Position numbers and translations under genes: made by a program. From contig NZ_MRZJ01000005.1 in the NCBI RefSeq assembly GCF_002994445.1, positions 124,001-188,000 on the forward strand: a stretch of DNA of 64,000 nucleotides. Reading direction: 5' to 3'. Shown in pieces: positions 1 through 8,994 of the stretch (its first letter is position 1; each line of letters opens with the position of its first letter). Origin of the DNA: Staphylococcus simulans (GTDB lineage: Bacteria; Bacillota; Bacilli; Staphylococcales; Staphylococcaceae). Below the pieces are notes generated by a model. The model was not told the DNA's origin and did not search any database. It was given only the letters and a program-made list of their open reading frames with translations.

Positions 1-412
1 GTTCCAGCTCTTCTTGGTTATCTGTATTCACACCGTATATGATTTCTGCATCTTCTTTGGCGTCTAAAATATACCAACATTCAGTCTTACCGTAACCTTC
101 TCCATGTGCTTGTGCATAAGCATCATCAGGATGTACTTGTACAGATAATTTATCATTTGCATCTAATATTTTTGTCAGTAACGGGAATTTGTCTCTTTTG
201 TCATTACCGAACAATGCTTTATCTTCTTCCCATACTTGTTCTAACGTTTTACCTTGGTGCGGACCATTTTCAATTTCATTTGATCCATGCGGCAATGCTG
301 AAATTGCCCAACATTCACCTGTTAAATCATTTGGAATATCGTAATTAAATTGTGTTAAAGCCGAACCGCCCCAAATGCGTTCTTGAAATACTGGTTTTAA
401 AAATAGTGCCAT
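1..412 (-). CDS. manA: Mannose-6-phosphate isomerase, class I (3' part missing at window edge)
   Basis: Interconverts mannose 6-phosphate and fructose 6-phosphate, feeding mannose taken up by the PTS into glycolysis. The visible 137 residues open with MALFLKPVFQERIWGG and contain the zinc-ligand motif VQVHPDD and the ECWYIL strand typical of type I isomerases. The ATG at 412 lies 13 bases after the stop of the upstream PTS gene, so the two are almost certainly cotranscribed, as in the Bacillus manPA operon. The C-terminal part lies outside the window. Confidence 0.93.
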   Translation of the reverse strand, partial: MALFLKPVFQERIWGGSALTQFNYDIPNDLTGECWAISALPHGSNEIENGPHQGKTLEQVWEEDKALFGNDKRDKFPLLTKILDANDKLSVQVHPDDAYAQAHGEGYGKTECWYILDAKEDAEIIYGVNTDNQEELE

Positions 413-425
413 ACGTTATCATCCT

Positions 426-2375
426 TTATATTGCTTTTAAAATGTCGTAGATTTCATCTTTCGTATCTGCATTAATCAATCTGTCTCGTGTTGCGTCGTC
501 CATAAGTGTTTTAGAAAGTCTTTGTAATAACTTAAGATGTGTATCGTTACTGTTATTCGGTACGACGATTAAGAACACAATCTTAGGCAATGTGCCGTCT
601 AGACTTTCCCAATCCACACCGTGTTTGTTTTGCAATACTGCGACTACAGGTTGTTTGACTGCATCTGATTTCGCGTGCGGAATTGCGACATTCATACCAA
701 TAGCTGTTGTAGATTCAGATTCACGTTTTAATACTGATGTTTTAACTGAATCAAAGTCTTCAACATAGTTTTGATTTTTCAGTTCTGTGATCAATCGATC
801 AATCACATCATCTCGTTTCATTTCACTGTTTGTTAATTCGATTAAGCTTTTATGGAAAACACTGTTTTCCTTTGTTTCTTGTGTAGTTGTGTCTCCGTGT
901 ACCGGCTCTGTTTGTGTGTGAGCCTCTTGATTATCAGAAAGTTCTGTTGTTGCACCTGCTCCATCAAGTACAGCCGTCGGTGCATTTTTTTTGAACAATA
1001 ATACAGTTGCTGTGGTGATTAAACTACCGATAATGACAGCAATGAAGAACCATAATACGTGCTCAATGCCTCCTAACACTGCAACAATAGGACCACCGTG
1101 TGCAACTCTGTCTCCTACGCCGCCTAAAGCTGCGATAGCTGCAGCGACCATAGCGCCGATCATGTTGGCAGGGATGATACGAAGCGGGTCTTGTGCTGCG
1201 AATGGAATAGCACCTTCTGTGATACCGAACAGACCCATCGTGAATGAGGCTTTACCCATTTCTTGTTCTGAGTTATTGAATTTACGTTTTTGAATAAATG
1301 TTGCTAAACCTAAACCGATTGGCGGTGTACATACTGCAACCGCAACCATACCCATCACTGCATAGTTGCCTTCAGCAATTAATGCTGAACCGAATAAGAA
1401 AGCAACTTTGTTGACGGGACCGCCCATATCAAAGGCAATCATTGCACCAATAATCAATGCCAGAAGGACAATATTGGCTCCTTGCATACCTTTCAACCAG
1501 CCTGTTAACGCTGTGAATACACCTGAAATCGGTGCACCTATAATAAATACAAAGATTAAACCGACCACTAATGAAGCTAAAATCGGGATAATGATAATCG
1601 GCATAATCGGTGCCATAGCTTTCGGCACTTTGACATTTTTAATCCATTTCGCTACATAACCTGCGATAAATCCGGCTACGATACCGCCTAAGAATCCTGC
1701 ACCTGCTTCACTGCCGTAGAAACTTCCGTCAGCTGCAATAGCACCGCCGATCATACCTGGAACTAGCCCTGGTTTATCCGCAATACTATAGGCGATGTAA
1801 CCTGCTAAGATAGGAACCATAAAGCTGAATGATAAGCCCCCGATTTTTTCTATAGATTTCCAGAATGAATCATCTGGAATAACTAAACCTTTTGCGGAAG
1901 GTTCTCCTCCAAGTGTTAAAGCAATTGCAATCAGCAAACCGCCGACAACGATAAATGGAACCATGAAAGATACACCGTTCATTAAGTGTTGATAGACCAT
2001 TTGCACGCCGCTTTTCTTCTCTTCTTCTTCATAACTATCATCGTCTGAAGCACCTTCGTGATGATAAATACGTGCATCTTGATCAATAATACGTTGAATT
2101 AATTGTTTAGGATGATGTATCCCTTCTCTTACGTTTTCGTTAATCAAACGTTTTCCATTAAAACGCGATAAGTCTACTTGTCTGTCAGCTGCGATAATAA
2201 TACCGTCTGCTTCTTTTATTTCTTTAGCTGTTAATACGTTTTCAGCGCCTACGCCGCCTTGTGTTTCAACTTTAATCTCTACACCCATTTCTTTGGCTGC
2301 TTGTTCTAATTTTTCTTGCGCCATATATGTGTGTGCAATACCGTTTGGACAAGACGTAATTGCTAATATTTTCAT
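426..2375 (-). CDS. manP: PTS transporter EIIBCA of the fructose family, probably mannose-specific
   Basis: Imports and phosphorylates a hexose. The 649 residues run EIIB (about 1-100, phosphorylatable Cys9 in AITSCPNGIAHT), EIIC (about 125-470, many membrane segments) and EIIA (about 505-649, phosphorylatable His near 567 in AIPHAKS). The B-C-A order and length match Bacillus ManP. An open frame extends 26 codons further upstream, but ATG at 2375 is preceded by AGGAGTG at good spacing and starts the conserved MKILAITSCPNG, so it is preferred. It sits between a ManR-like activator and manA, which points to mannose. Fructose cannot be excluded from sequence alone. A cre-like site lies just upstream. 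Confidence 0.9.
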   Translation of the reverse strand: MKILAITSCPNGIAHTYMAQEKLEQAAKEMGVEIKVETQGGVGAENVLTAKEIKEADGIIIAADRQVDLSRFNGKRLINENVREGIHHPKQLIQRIIDQDARIYHHEGASDDDSYEEEEKKSGVQMVYQHLMNGVSFMVPFIVVGGLLIAIALTLGGEPSAKGLVIPDDSFWKSIEKIGGLSFSFMVPILAGYIAYSIADKPGLVPGMIGGAIAADGSFYGSEAGAGFLGGIVAGFIAGYVAKWIKNVKVPKAMAPIMPIIIIPILASLVVGLIFVFIIGAPISGVFTALTGWLKGMQGANIVLLALIIGAMIAFDMGGPVNKVAFLFGSALIAEGNYAVMGMVAVAVCTPPIGLGLATFIQKRKFNNSEQEMGKASFTMGLFGITEGAIPFAAQDPLRIIPANMIGAMVAAAIAALGGVGDRVAHGGPIVAVLGGIEHVLWFFIAVIIGSLITTATVLLFKKNAPTAVLDGAGATTELSDNQEAHTQTEPVHGDTTTQETKENSVFHKSLIELTNSEMKRDDVIDRLITELKNQNYVEDFDSVKTSVLKRESESTTAIGMNVAIPHAKSDAVKQPVVAVLQNKHGVDWESLDGTLPKIVFLIVVPNNSNDTHLKLLQRLSKTLMDDATRDRLINADTKDEIYDILKAI

Positions 2376-2399
2376 CCGAATCACACTCCTTACTTTGAT

Positions 2400-2413
2400 T
2401 GTAAGCGGTAACA
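2400..2413. promoter_or_regulatory. cre-like CcpA operator before manP
   Basis: TGTAAGCGGTAACA matches the catabolite-responsive consensus TGWAANCGNTNWCA at every defined position. It lies 24 bases upstream of the manP ATG and just downstream of a terminator-like hairpin, which suggests glucose repression of manPA. Binding by CcpA is inferred. Confidence 0.7.
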
Positions 2414-2421
2414 AAGAGGCA

Positions 2422-2458
2422 TAAAAAAAGATAATTACCGTTACTACCGGCAATTATC
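2422..2458 (-). terminator. Hairpin plus U-run at the manR-manP junction
   Basis: On the minus strand an 11-bp stem (GATAATTGCCG with CGGTAATTATC, one G-U pair, 7-base loop) is followed directly by seven U residues. It overlaps the manR stop codon. It looks like an intrinsic terminator or attenuator separating manR from manPA. Confidence 0.75.
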
Positions 2459-4319
2459 CTTGAATCATTTGTATTAATTTGTTTTTGAATGGCTGGTCAT
2501 CTAAATAAAGTAATTCATCCATTGTATTTTCTTCAAACTGTGCAATCGTTTGAATGATGCGTTTCGTCAGTTGAATATCATTTTTTGTAGTCGCTAAGAA
2601 GAAGACCATTTTGACTTGATGTTCTTTCCAGTAGAATCCTTTTTGGCTTTTGAATATCACTACATGCGACTTCAACACCTTTTCAGGATTCCCGTGCGGA
2701 ATAGAAATTTGATTACCGATATATGTGGAAGACATTCTTTCACGTTCTAAAGCACTCTCGATATAGCCTTCTAACACTGCATGATTCTCACCTAGAATCA
2801 TTTGCGCCCGTTCAAAAATTTCAGCCATATTGAACGGCGTATCGCCCTCAGCTTCAACTATGAAGTTCACACCCGCTATTTCATCTGCTTTCATTGCAGG
2901 TTTCAACTTCTTAGCAGTCAGTCTTTCCAACTGATGTTTATCATCTTCGCTGAGCAGCGGTGATACTTGAAGCAGTTCTGCATCCTTCGGCAAGTGTTTG
3001 ATTTTGATATCATGCGTTGTGATTAACAAATCAATATCGGAGAAATCATATTGTTCAATTTCTTCTAATCTAATCGTATCTTTAACAACAATATGCTCGT
3101 TTAACTTTGATACTTTTGTCGCAAGCAGTTGAGATATACCAATACCGTAATAACAAGCAATGACGACATTTAAATGGTTTTGTTCATTACGGTCTATAGA
3201 AGATTGAAAATGAATCGTTAAAAATGCAATTTCGTCTTCTGAAAGCTCTATCCCGGCATCTTCTGACATCTGTTGGCCAATGTCGTAAAGTACGTTGAAA
3301 ATAAAAGGATACAAAGTTTTGATTTCTTTCGTTAACGGATTATTTAAATAGACTTGTTTCATAATTCTTAAATACGTACGTCCAAAATGAGAATATAAGT
3401 TTTCTCTTAGTATTTTGTCTTGAGTAAAACAAACACCTATACGTTCTTCCATACGCTCTATCATTCGATTGATGTAGCTTTCAATAAACAGCTTTTGAAC
3501 TCCTAAATCAAACTTATTGAAGTGATAACTGATGAAGAAAGAAAACAATTGAGTGGTTTGCTTATTAAGTGTGTAGCTGAGTTTATGGTTGATCTCTTCA
3601 ATAATTTGCTGGGCAATGGTTAAAGCTTCTTGATTTAAACCGCCTAAATATTCATCATTTCCCCTTCGCTTTATAATCAAAATCAAATGAATCAGCAATT
3701 GTTCAATTTGGATATCTGATGTATTAATCTTAAACAGCTTCAAATTGTCTTTAATAATTTGTGCGATGGTTTGTACATGTGCATTAGGCAGTTCATTTAA
3801 AATCAAAGCTTCTACACGATGATTGTGTGTAGACAGCTGATTCAAATGCAAAATTGCATTGTTGAGGTCAGTCTGACTTCCGACTACTTCAATGCCTTTG
3901 CGCGGCTTTAATTTGATAGCTACATCAAACTTTTCGCACCACGCTTGAATGCGGCTGATATAATCTAGAACTTCCTTCTTTGAAAGGTGGTAGTCGCTTT
4001 CTAATTGATGTGTTGTTAATTGCGTTTCATTCATTAATAGCTGATAACCTAATGTCACAAGAATTTTATGATCTCTATCTGTATACGCTTTGAGTTTTGT
4101 TTCAACTGTTTCAACGCTGTAAAGTTCAGTATTTAATTGGTAACCTCTCGATTTCACACTCACAATCAAGTCTTTCAGAAACACCGCATTCACATACTTT
4201 ATATCATTACGTATCGTTCTGTTAGACGCATTTAAGAAGGCAGCAACATCATCAGATGTTAAAAAATGATTGGCATTATTCACAAACAGCTGAATTAAAT
4301 TAATTTGTCTTTCAATCAT
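2454..4319 (-). CDS. manR: PRD-containing transcriptional activator of the ManR/BglG-like family
   Basis: A DNA-binding activator controlled by PTS phosphorylation. The 621 residues show an N-terminal winged helix-turn-helix (about 1-60, SDDVAAFLNASNRTIRNDIK), two PRD domains (about 170-400), an EIIB-Bgl-like segment (about 405-490, ACYYGIG) and a C-terminal EIIA-like domain with QISIPHGNPEK around its phosphorylatable histidine. This is the domain plan of ManR and MtlR rather than of an RNA-binding antiterminator. The ATG at 4319 follows GAGGAGG. The gene is upstream of manP on the same strand and divergent from a YagU-like gene. Its likely target is the manPA promoter. Confidence 0.87.
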   Translation of the reverse strand: MIERQINLIQLFVNNANHFLTSDDVAAFLNASNRTIRNDIKYVNAVFLKDLIVSVKSRGYQLNTELYSVETVETKLKAYTDRDHKILVTLGYQLLMNETQLTTHQLESDYHLSKKEVLDYISRIQAWCEKFDVAIKLKPRKGIEVVGSQTDLNNAILHLNQLSTHNHRVEALILNELPNAHVQTIAQIIKDNLKLFKINTSDIQIEQLLIHLILIIKRRGNDEYLGGLNQEALTIAQQIIEEINHKLSYTLNKQTTQLFSFFISYHFNKFDLGVQKLFIESYINRMIERMEERIGVCFTQDKILRENLYSHFGRTYLRIMKQVYLNNPLTKEIKTLYPFIFNVLYDIGQQMSEDAGIELSEDEIAFLTIHFQSSIDRNEQNHLNVVIACYYGIGISQLLATKVSKLNEHIVVKDTIRLEEIEQYDFSDIDLLITTHDIKIKHLPKDAELLQVSPLLSEDDKHQLERLTAKKLKPAMKADEIAGVNFIVEAEGDTPFNMAEIFERAQMILGENHAVLEGYIESALERERMSSTYIGNQISIPHGNPEKVLKSHVVIFKSQKGFYWKEHQVKMVFFLATTKNDIQLTKRIIQTIAQFEENTMDELLYLDDQPFKNKLIQMIQG

Positions 4320-4498
4320 TCTAACCGCCTCCTCATGTTATTACTTTTAGTGTAAGCCATTTCATAAGAAATACCTAATACTTAGATAAAGTACAATATT
4401 TCACATAAAATTCATAATTCTCCAAAATAATTATAGGTTATTATATTTCTAACAACCTAATCATGTTATTATACTCTTATTCAAAAGGAGGAGATTAC

Positions 4499-5008
4499 AT
4501 GCACCAAGCACGTAACAAAAGCACTTTGCAATTTATTTATACAGCAGTCATTGCTGGATTATTATCAGGGATTGTTAAATTAGGATGGGAAGTCATGTTT
4601 CCGCCGCGTACACCAGAGCGTAATGCGACCAACCCGCCTCAACAACTGCTTCAACAATTAGGTTTCTCACCTGATTTCACACATCAAACTTACCAATTTT
4701 CAGAACAGATGCTGCCTTGGGTCAGCTTTATCGTACATTATAGCTTTTCTATCGTTATTGCTTTAATCTATATCTACTTAGCGAAAAAATACAGTTGGAT
4801 TTATGCAGGGTATGGTGCTGTCTTCGGTATCATCGTTTGGATTGGTTTCCACCTTGTACTTATGCCTTTAATTCAAACCGTTCCTGCACCTTGGGATCAA
4901 CCGTTCCATGAACATCTATCAGAATTATTCGGTCATATCGTTTGGATGATGACAATCGAATTAGTCAGACGCTATGCCATTTATAAAGATAAAGCGTTAA
5001 AAGCTTAA
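4499..5008 (+). CDS. YagU-family (DUF1440) integral membrane protein
   Basis: 169 residues with about four membrane segments (near 9-27, 68-90, 98-120 and 138-155). The conserved GLLSGIVKLGWEVMFPPRTP near the N terminus and WDQPFHEHLSELFGHIVW near the C terminus are typical of the YagU family. Some members affect acid resistance in other bacteria, but the molecular function is unknown. The frame is open from 4463, but ATG at 4499 has AAAAGGAGGAG right before it and is preferred. It is a single-gene unit ending in a strong terminator. Confidence 0.82.
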   Translation: MHQARNKSTLQFIYTAVIAGLLSGIVKLGWEVMFPPRTPERNATNPPQQLLQQLGFSPDFTHQTYQFSEQMLPWVSFIVHYSFSIVIALIYIYLAKKYSWIYAGYGAVFGIIVWIGFHLVLMPLIQTVPAPWDQPFHEHLSELFGHIVWMMTIELVRRYAIYKDKALKA

Positions 5009-5016
5009 TATGTATC

Positions 5017-5064
5017 AAAACAGACTGCGTATCTTATTATCCCTTGAGATACGCAGTCTGTTTT
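5017..5064. terminator. Bidirectional terminator
   Basis: A perfect 18-bp stem (AAAACAGACTGCGTATCT with its complement, 12-base loop) gives a U-run on both strands. It serves the YagU-like gene from the left and the lipocalin-like gene from the right. Confidence 0.92.
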
Positions 5065-5073
5065 ACTTTATAT

Positions 5074-5496
5074 TTACTTCACACGTTGCCACACGAGTTT
5101 TTGATTACGGTTGTTACCATTCACGATAGTTAGGATGTCATCCTCAAGTGAGAATTCACGCGGTTGTGTATCACCTAACCATGTAGGATTCATACTTACT
5201 AACATAGTATGATAAATGGTTGAATGTGCTTCGTCTATTTCAAAGTTGCCCGCATAAGCAAGATAGCCTTCAGCTGCTGTTGCCATTTCTTCTGTTGTAC
5301 CTTTATGAAGGTCGCCTGAAGCATACGCAGGTCTGCCTTGTTTCATTAATTGCGCTGACATATAGCCATCAGGGTTATACATAATAAATCCTGTCGCATC
5401 TTCGCCAAATGGGTAATAGATACTTCCATCTTCAGCAACATCTTGGTATTTCACTAATTTCCATGTTCCTATGAGTTGTTCCATAAGTTGTGACAT
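5074..5496 (-). CDS. Lipocalin-like domain protein
   Basis: A 140-residue cytoplasmic protein without signal peptide. The N terminus (LIGTWKLVKYQDVAEDG) and the body (YYPFGEDATGFIMYNPDGYMSA) match the small lipocalin-like family of Pfam PF13924, a beta-barrel with unclear ligand. ATG at 5496 is chosen; a TTG one codon earlier has slightly better spacing to the AGGAG and cannot be excluded. The gene starts 28 bases after the SDR gene on the same strand and is probably cotranscribed with it, so a shared substrate pathway is plausible. No catalytic residues are recognisable. Confidence 0.8.
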   Translation of the reverse strand: MSQLMEQLIGTWKLVKYQDVAEDGSIYYPFGEDATGFIMYNPDGYMSAQLMKQGRPAYASGDLHKGTTEEMATAAEGYLAYAGNFEIDEAHSTIYHTMLVSMNPTWLGDTQPREFSLEDDILTIVNGNNRNQKLVWQRVK

Positions 5497-5524
5497 CAAT
5501 ACATTTCTCCTTTTATAAACTCAA

Positions 5525-6280
5525 TTATGCGTTCATACCGCCTGATACACTGATTGTTTCTCCAGTGATGGCAGAAGCTTTATCAGAAGCTAAAAAGACA
5601 ACTGTGTCCGCAATTTCTTCTGGTTCTAATAAACGGTTCATAGGCATTTTGCCTGTAATGTGTTTTTCCATAGCTTCTTGTTCAGTAGATTGGTCTTGTT
5701 CAGCTAGTTTTGCTAATTGATTTTCGATAAGTGCAGTGCGGACAGGTCCCGGTAAGACTGCATTGACTGTAATACCGTCATCAACTGTTTCCAATGCGAC
5801 AGATTTTGTAAAGCCGATTTGAGCAAATTTTGAAGCGACATAAGCTGATTTGTATGGATCTGCATTTTCACCATGTGCAGATGAAATAACAATGATACGC
5901 CCTTGTTTTTGTTGTTTCATAAACGGCAATACATGTTTTGTCATTAAGAATGTGCCTGTTTGAATGACACCCAGTACTTTATTCCATTGTTCTAACGGGA
6001 AGTCCTCTGTTGCGGAAATATATTGAATACCTGCATTATTAACAAGCACATCAATAGAGCCGTAATTAGCATTAATATCTTTAACTGCATTTTCGACATG
6101 TGTTTCATTCGTTACATCTACTGTATAAGCGTGACCTTCTTTTAAGCTGTCTGCCGCTTCTTTTGCTTTTTCCTGACTCATATCTAAAATAAAGACACGG
6201 TAACCTTCACTATCAAAAGCTTTAGCAATAGCGTAACCGATACCTTGTGCTGCCCCTGTAATAATTACATTTTTCTTCAT
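5525..6280 (-). CDS. Short-chain dehydrogenase, 3-hydroxybutyrate dehydrogenase-like
   Basis: An NAD(P)-dependent oxidoreductase of 251 residues. It has the Rossmann glycine motif TGAAQGIG (8-15), NNAG near residue 86, a catalytic Ser in ISSAHGE and the YVASK Tyr-Lys pair. The order AGIQY, SAHG, KSAYVASK resembles 3-hydroxybutyrate dehydrogenases, but the substrate is not provable from sequence. ATG at 6280 has GGAG upstream. It heads a two-gene unit with the lipocalin-like gene and diverges from a LysR-type gene, the usual arrangement of a LysR regulator and its target. Confidence 0.85.
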   Translation of the reverse strand: MKKNVIITGAAQGIGYAIAKAFDSEGYRVFILDMSQEKAKEAADSLKEGHAYTVDVTNETHVENAVKDINANYGSIDVLVNNAGIQYISATEDFPLEQWNKVLGVIQTGTFLMTKHVLPFMKQQKQGRIIVISSAHGENADPYKSAYVASKFAQIGFTKSVALETVDDGITVNAVLPGPVRTALIENQLAKLAEQDQSTEQEAMEKHITGKMPMNRLLEPEEIADTVVFLASDKASAITGETISVSGGMNA

Positions 6281-6398
6281 AAATCCATGCTCCTTATTTT
6301 TATATTTATCTGAAAGTTAATACGTTATTTGGTCTTCGTTACATCTCTATTCTCTCTTGTGTATGCTGAATTGTACAATACGCTTTTAACTATCAAAT

Positions 6399-6418
6399 CT
6401 ATAACAATTTAGTTATAG
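6399..6418. promoter_or_regulatory. Dyad operator in the SDR-LysR divergent region
   Basis: A perfect inverted repeat with 7-base arms, CTATAAC and GTTATAG, and a 6-base spacer. It lies 33 bases before the LysR gene start and contains the T-N11-A geometry of LysR-type binding sites. It is the natural candidate site for autoregulation and control of the divergent SDR unit. Confidence 0.6.
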
Positions 6419-6450
6419 TAGACATCAATCATTGGTTAGGAAGTGGTCGT

Positions 6451-7380
6451 ATGTATAAAGAAAATGCAAAACAATATTTAGAAGCGATTGCTGCTTATGG
6501 CAGTATTTCTCATGCCGCAAAACAACTCTTCATTTCACAGCCCTATTTAAGCAAGTTTGTTAAAGATATTGAAGAAGAAGCAGGCGTGCAGCTGATCGAC
6601 CGCACAAATACACCTATTACTTTAACTTATGCTGGTGAACGCTATCTCTCTTATCTTGAACAAATGGAACAGCTTTTCCATCAAATGGAGAGTGAACTCC
6701 AAGAGATTTCAAACCTGAAGAGAGGACGCCTTAAAATCGGTGTCAATCCGATACTTGCATCCCATAATTTATATACTATCTTGCCGAAATTCATCAAAAT
6801 GAATCCGGGTATCGACGTTAAGCTGATTGAAGACAATGCAAAACAAATCGAAAAACTATTAGAACAGCATGAAATTGATTTGAGCCTTACAATTCTTCCC
6901 ATTGATAACGAAAATATCGACTATGAAGTACTGTATAAGGAACCTATTTACCTATTGATTCCAAACGATTATATGTTCACCAAAAATATTAAAACACCAG
7001 ATTATCAATTTTCATTTTCTTACAGCGATTTAAATCGTCAAAAGTTTATCGTGTTGAAATCTGATATGACATTAAGAAAAGTCATGAATCATTTCTTTAA
7101 TACTTACAACATTGAGCCGCATATCGTTATGGAAACTATGAGTATCGACAACGCATTAAAACTTGCAAGTGAAGGTTTAGGTATTACTCTTGTACCTGAA
7201 AGTGTTAAAAACAATAATATTCATAAAAGTGCCTATTACTTCAAGCTCGATATTCAAGAATACAATAATACAGTTGCTATTGCTTATCCTAAAAACAGAA
7301 AGCTCACTAAAGCTTCAAGACGTTTTATTGACACAGCAATTCAATCCTTTAAGACAAATTTCGACTCCGAATCAACCTGA
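6451..7380 (+). CDS. LysR-type transcriptional regulator
   Basis: 309 residues. The N-terminal winged helix-turn-helix (about 1-62) includes GSISHAAKQLFISQPYLSKFVKDIEEEAG. The remainder is a periplasmic-binding-like effector domain (about 90-295) with LKIGVNPILASHNLYTILPKF at its start. ATG at 6451 follows AGGAAG. It is divergent from the SDR/lipocalin unit and is followed 82 bases later by a second SDR gene on its own strand, so both dehydrogenases are candidate targets. The effector is unknown. Confidence 0.9.
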   Translation: MYKENAKQYLEAIAAYGSISHAAKQLFISQPYLSKFVKDIEEEAGVQLIDRTNTPITLTYAGERYLSYLEQMEQLFHQMESELQEISNLKRGRLKIGVNPILASHNLYTILPKFIKMNPGIDVKLIEDNAKQIEKLLEQHEIDLSLTILPIDNENIDYEVLYKEPIYLLIPNDYMFTKNIKTPDYQFSFSYSDLNRQKFIVLKSDMTLRKVMNHFFNTYNIEPHIVMETMSIDNALKLASEGLGITLVPESVKNNNIHKSAYYFKLDIQEYNNTVAIAYPKNRKLTKASRRFIDTAIQSFKTNFDSEST

Positions 7381-7462
7381 TTATGTAAACCTTTTCATTA
7401 GAACTCGCTAAGTTAGAAGTTTACACTTATAGTGAGAACATAATACAGAAAGGAAGTTCTAT

Positions 7463-8197
7463 ATGGGAAGACTTACAGACAAAGTTGTGATTATTACAGG
7501 CGGCGCTCAAGGTATGGGAGAAGTACATGCTAAGAAAGCAGTAGCAGAAGGTGCTAAAGTTGTGATTACTGATATTAATGAGGAAAAAGGACAGAAAACA
7601 TCAGAAGCTTTAGGGGCACAAGCCCTGTTTATCAAACATGATGTCACAAAACAAGAAGACTGGGAACGTGTTGTTGATCAAGTATTAAAACAGTGGGATA
7701 AAATCGATGTTTTAGTGAATAACGCAGGTATTACTTATAATAAATCTATTGAAGAACTCTCATTAGAAGACTATATGAAAATTGTGAACATCAACCAAGT
7801 TTCAGTATTTTTGGGTATTAAAGCCGTGTCACGCATTATGAAGCAGCAAGAAAATGGTTCTATTATTAATATTTCTTCTATGAACGGACTGGTCGGCGGT
7901 GCAATCGGCTATACGGACACTAAATTTGCGGTCAGAGGTATGACAAAAGCTGCCGCAAGTGCTTTGTCACCATTTAATATTCGAGTTAATTCCGTTCACC
8001 CTGGTGTCATTCAAACACCAATGTTAGAACAAGAAGATGTAAAAGAAGCTGTACAGCGTTTTGAGAAATCTATTCCTATGCGCCGTATTGCACAACCTGA
8101 AGAAGTTTCTAACCTTGTTTGTTTCTTAGCTTCTGACGAAGCCTCTTACTCTACAGGTTCAGAGTTTGTGATTGATGGCGGTATCACAGCGTTGTAA
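7463..8197 (+). CDS. Short-chain dehydrogenase/reductase
   Basis: A 244-residue SDR. Visible motifs are TGGAQGMG (12-19), an acidic residue at the end of the second strand (VVITDIN), which favours NAD(H), NNAG near 88, catalytic Ser in NISSMNG, and YTDTK with the Tyr-Lys pair. The family includes glucose 1-dehydrogenase and hydroxysteroid dehydrogenase-like enzymes; the substrate is not determined. ATG at 7463 follows AAAGGAAG. It lies downstream of the LysR gene and ends in a terminator. Confidence 0.85.
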   Translation: MGRLTDKVVIITGGAQGMGEVHAKKAVAEGAKVVITDINEEKGQKTSEALGAQALFIKHDVTKQEDWERVVDQVLKQWDKIDVLVNNAGITYNKSIEELSLEDYMKIVNINQVSVFLGIKAVSRIMKQQENGSIINISSMNGLVGGAIGYTDTKFAVRGMTKAAASALSPFNIRVNSVHPGVIQTPMLEQEDVKEAVQRFEKSIPMRRIAQPEEVSNLVCFLASDEASYSTGSEFVIDGGITAL

Positions 8198-8230
8198 ATG
8201 CATAACATAGCACAAGTACTTATATTCATG

Positions 8231-8279
8231 AAAAAACCAGGCAGCCTACCTGCTCTTTGAGCTTGGTAAGCTGCCTTTT
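8231..8279 (+). terminator. Terminator after SDR gene
   Basis: Stem GGCAGCCTACC with GGTAAGCTGCC around a 12-base loop, one internal mismatch, then TTTTA. An A-run on the left side makes weak function on the minus strand possible for the DUF805 gene. Confidence 0.75.
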
Positions 8280-8304
8280 ATTAATATAATAGAATTTCAT
8301 CTGA

Positions 8305-8823
8305 TTAAATTTGAACTTCATGCTGTGTAGATTCTTCTGGCAATGTTTGGTTACTGCCGCCGCTGCCATAGTTATTCGGTGCTTGATCTCCAGGCAGTAC
8401 CAATAAGTAGATAATATAGATGGAAATCGCAATTGCCGCAATAAAGCCTAGCACACCTAAAATGAATAATATGCTTAATGCTGCGCCGCTGCTGTCGTTG
8501 GCTGCTAAAATCGCGCCGAAGAAGAATATAAACATTGCAACCATCACAATAATACCGCTGACATATGAAATAATCGCAAACAACATAGAACGGTTGGTAT
8601 CATGCAAGCGTCTTACCATTACTGTAAATGATGGAATCATAATCGCAAGACCGAAGATAGAACTTAATATTCCGCCTGAAAGTGCCCCTAAGATCGTTGA
8701 AATGACCATATTGATCCAAAACGGATGCCAATAGTCTGGACGATGAGAACGTCCTTTTACATCGACAAAACGTGTCCAAAATTCTTTATAACTTTTAATA
8801 ATTTGATTTTCAGATTGGTTCAT
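8305..8823 (-). CDS. DUF805 family membrane protein
   Basis: 172 residues with a short N-terminal cytoplasmic region (YKEFWTRFVDVKGRSHRPDYWHPFW), about four membrane segments between residues 35 and 145, and a cytoplasmic loop with VMVRRLHDTNRS. That Arg-Arg-Leu-His-Asp motif is the DUF805 hallmark. The hydrophilic C terminus (APNNYGSGGSNQ) is also typical. The frame is open from 8883, but ATG at 8823 directly follows GAGAGGAG. The function of the family is unknown. Confidence 0.82.
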   Translation of the reverse strand: MNQSENQIIKSYKEFWTRFVDVKGRSHRPDYWHPFWINMVISTILGALSGGILSSIFGLAIMIPSFTVMVRRLHDTNRSMLFAIISYVSGIIVMVAMFIFFFGAILAANDSSGAALSILFILGVLGFIAAIAISIYIIYLLVLPGDQAPNNYGSGGSNQTLPEESTQHEVQI

Positions 8824-8951
8824 AACGCGCTCCTCTCCCATTACTTTAGTAACATTATACACAGATAGCGTTAAGCAACTCAAATTAAATTTTAGTAAAT
8901 TATTTGTTAATTCTCATGTATTTTACATCTTAATTTAGGTATTTTAAGCAA

Positions 8952-8987
8952 TCAAAAAGAGCCTGGTTTGACCCAGACTCCTTTGAT
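8952..8987 (-). terminator. Terminator after the YhgE/Pip-like gene
   Basis: On the minus strand AAAGGAGTCTGG pairs with CCAGGCTCTTTT (two G-U pairs) and is followed by a U-rich tail, just after the stop at 8995. Confidence 0.75.
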
Positions 8988-8994
8988 ATCGACC

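Noticed and set aside
106-348. An 80-codon plus-strand frame
   Set aside because: It is antisense to manA, whose protein is clearly conserved.
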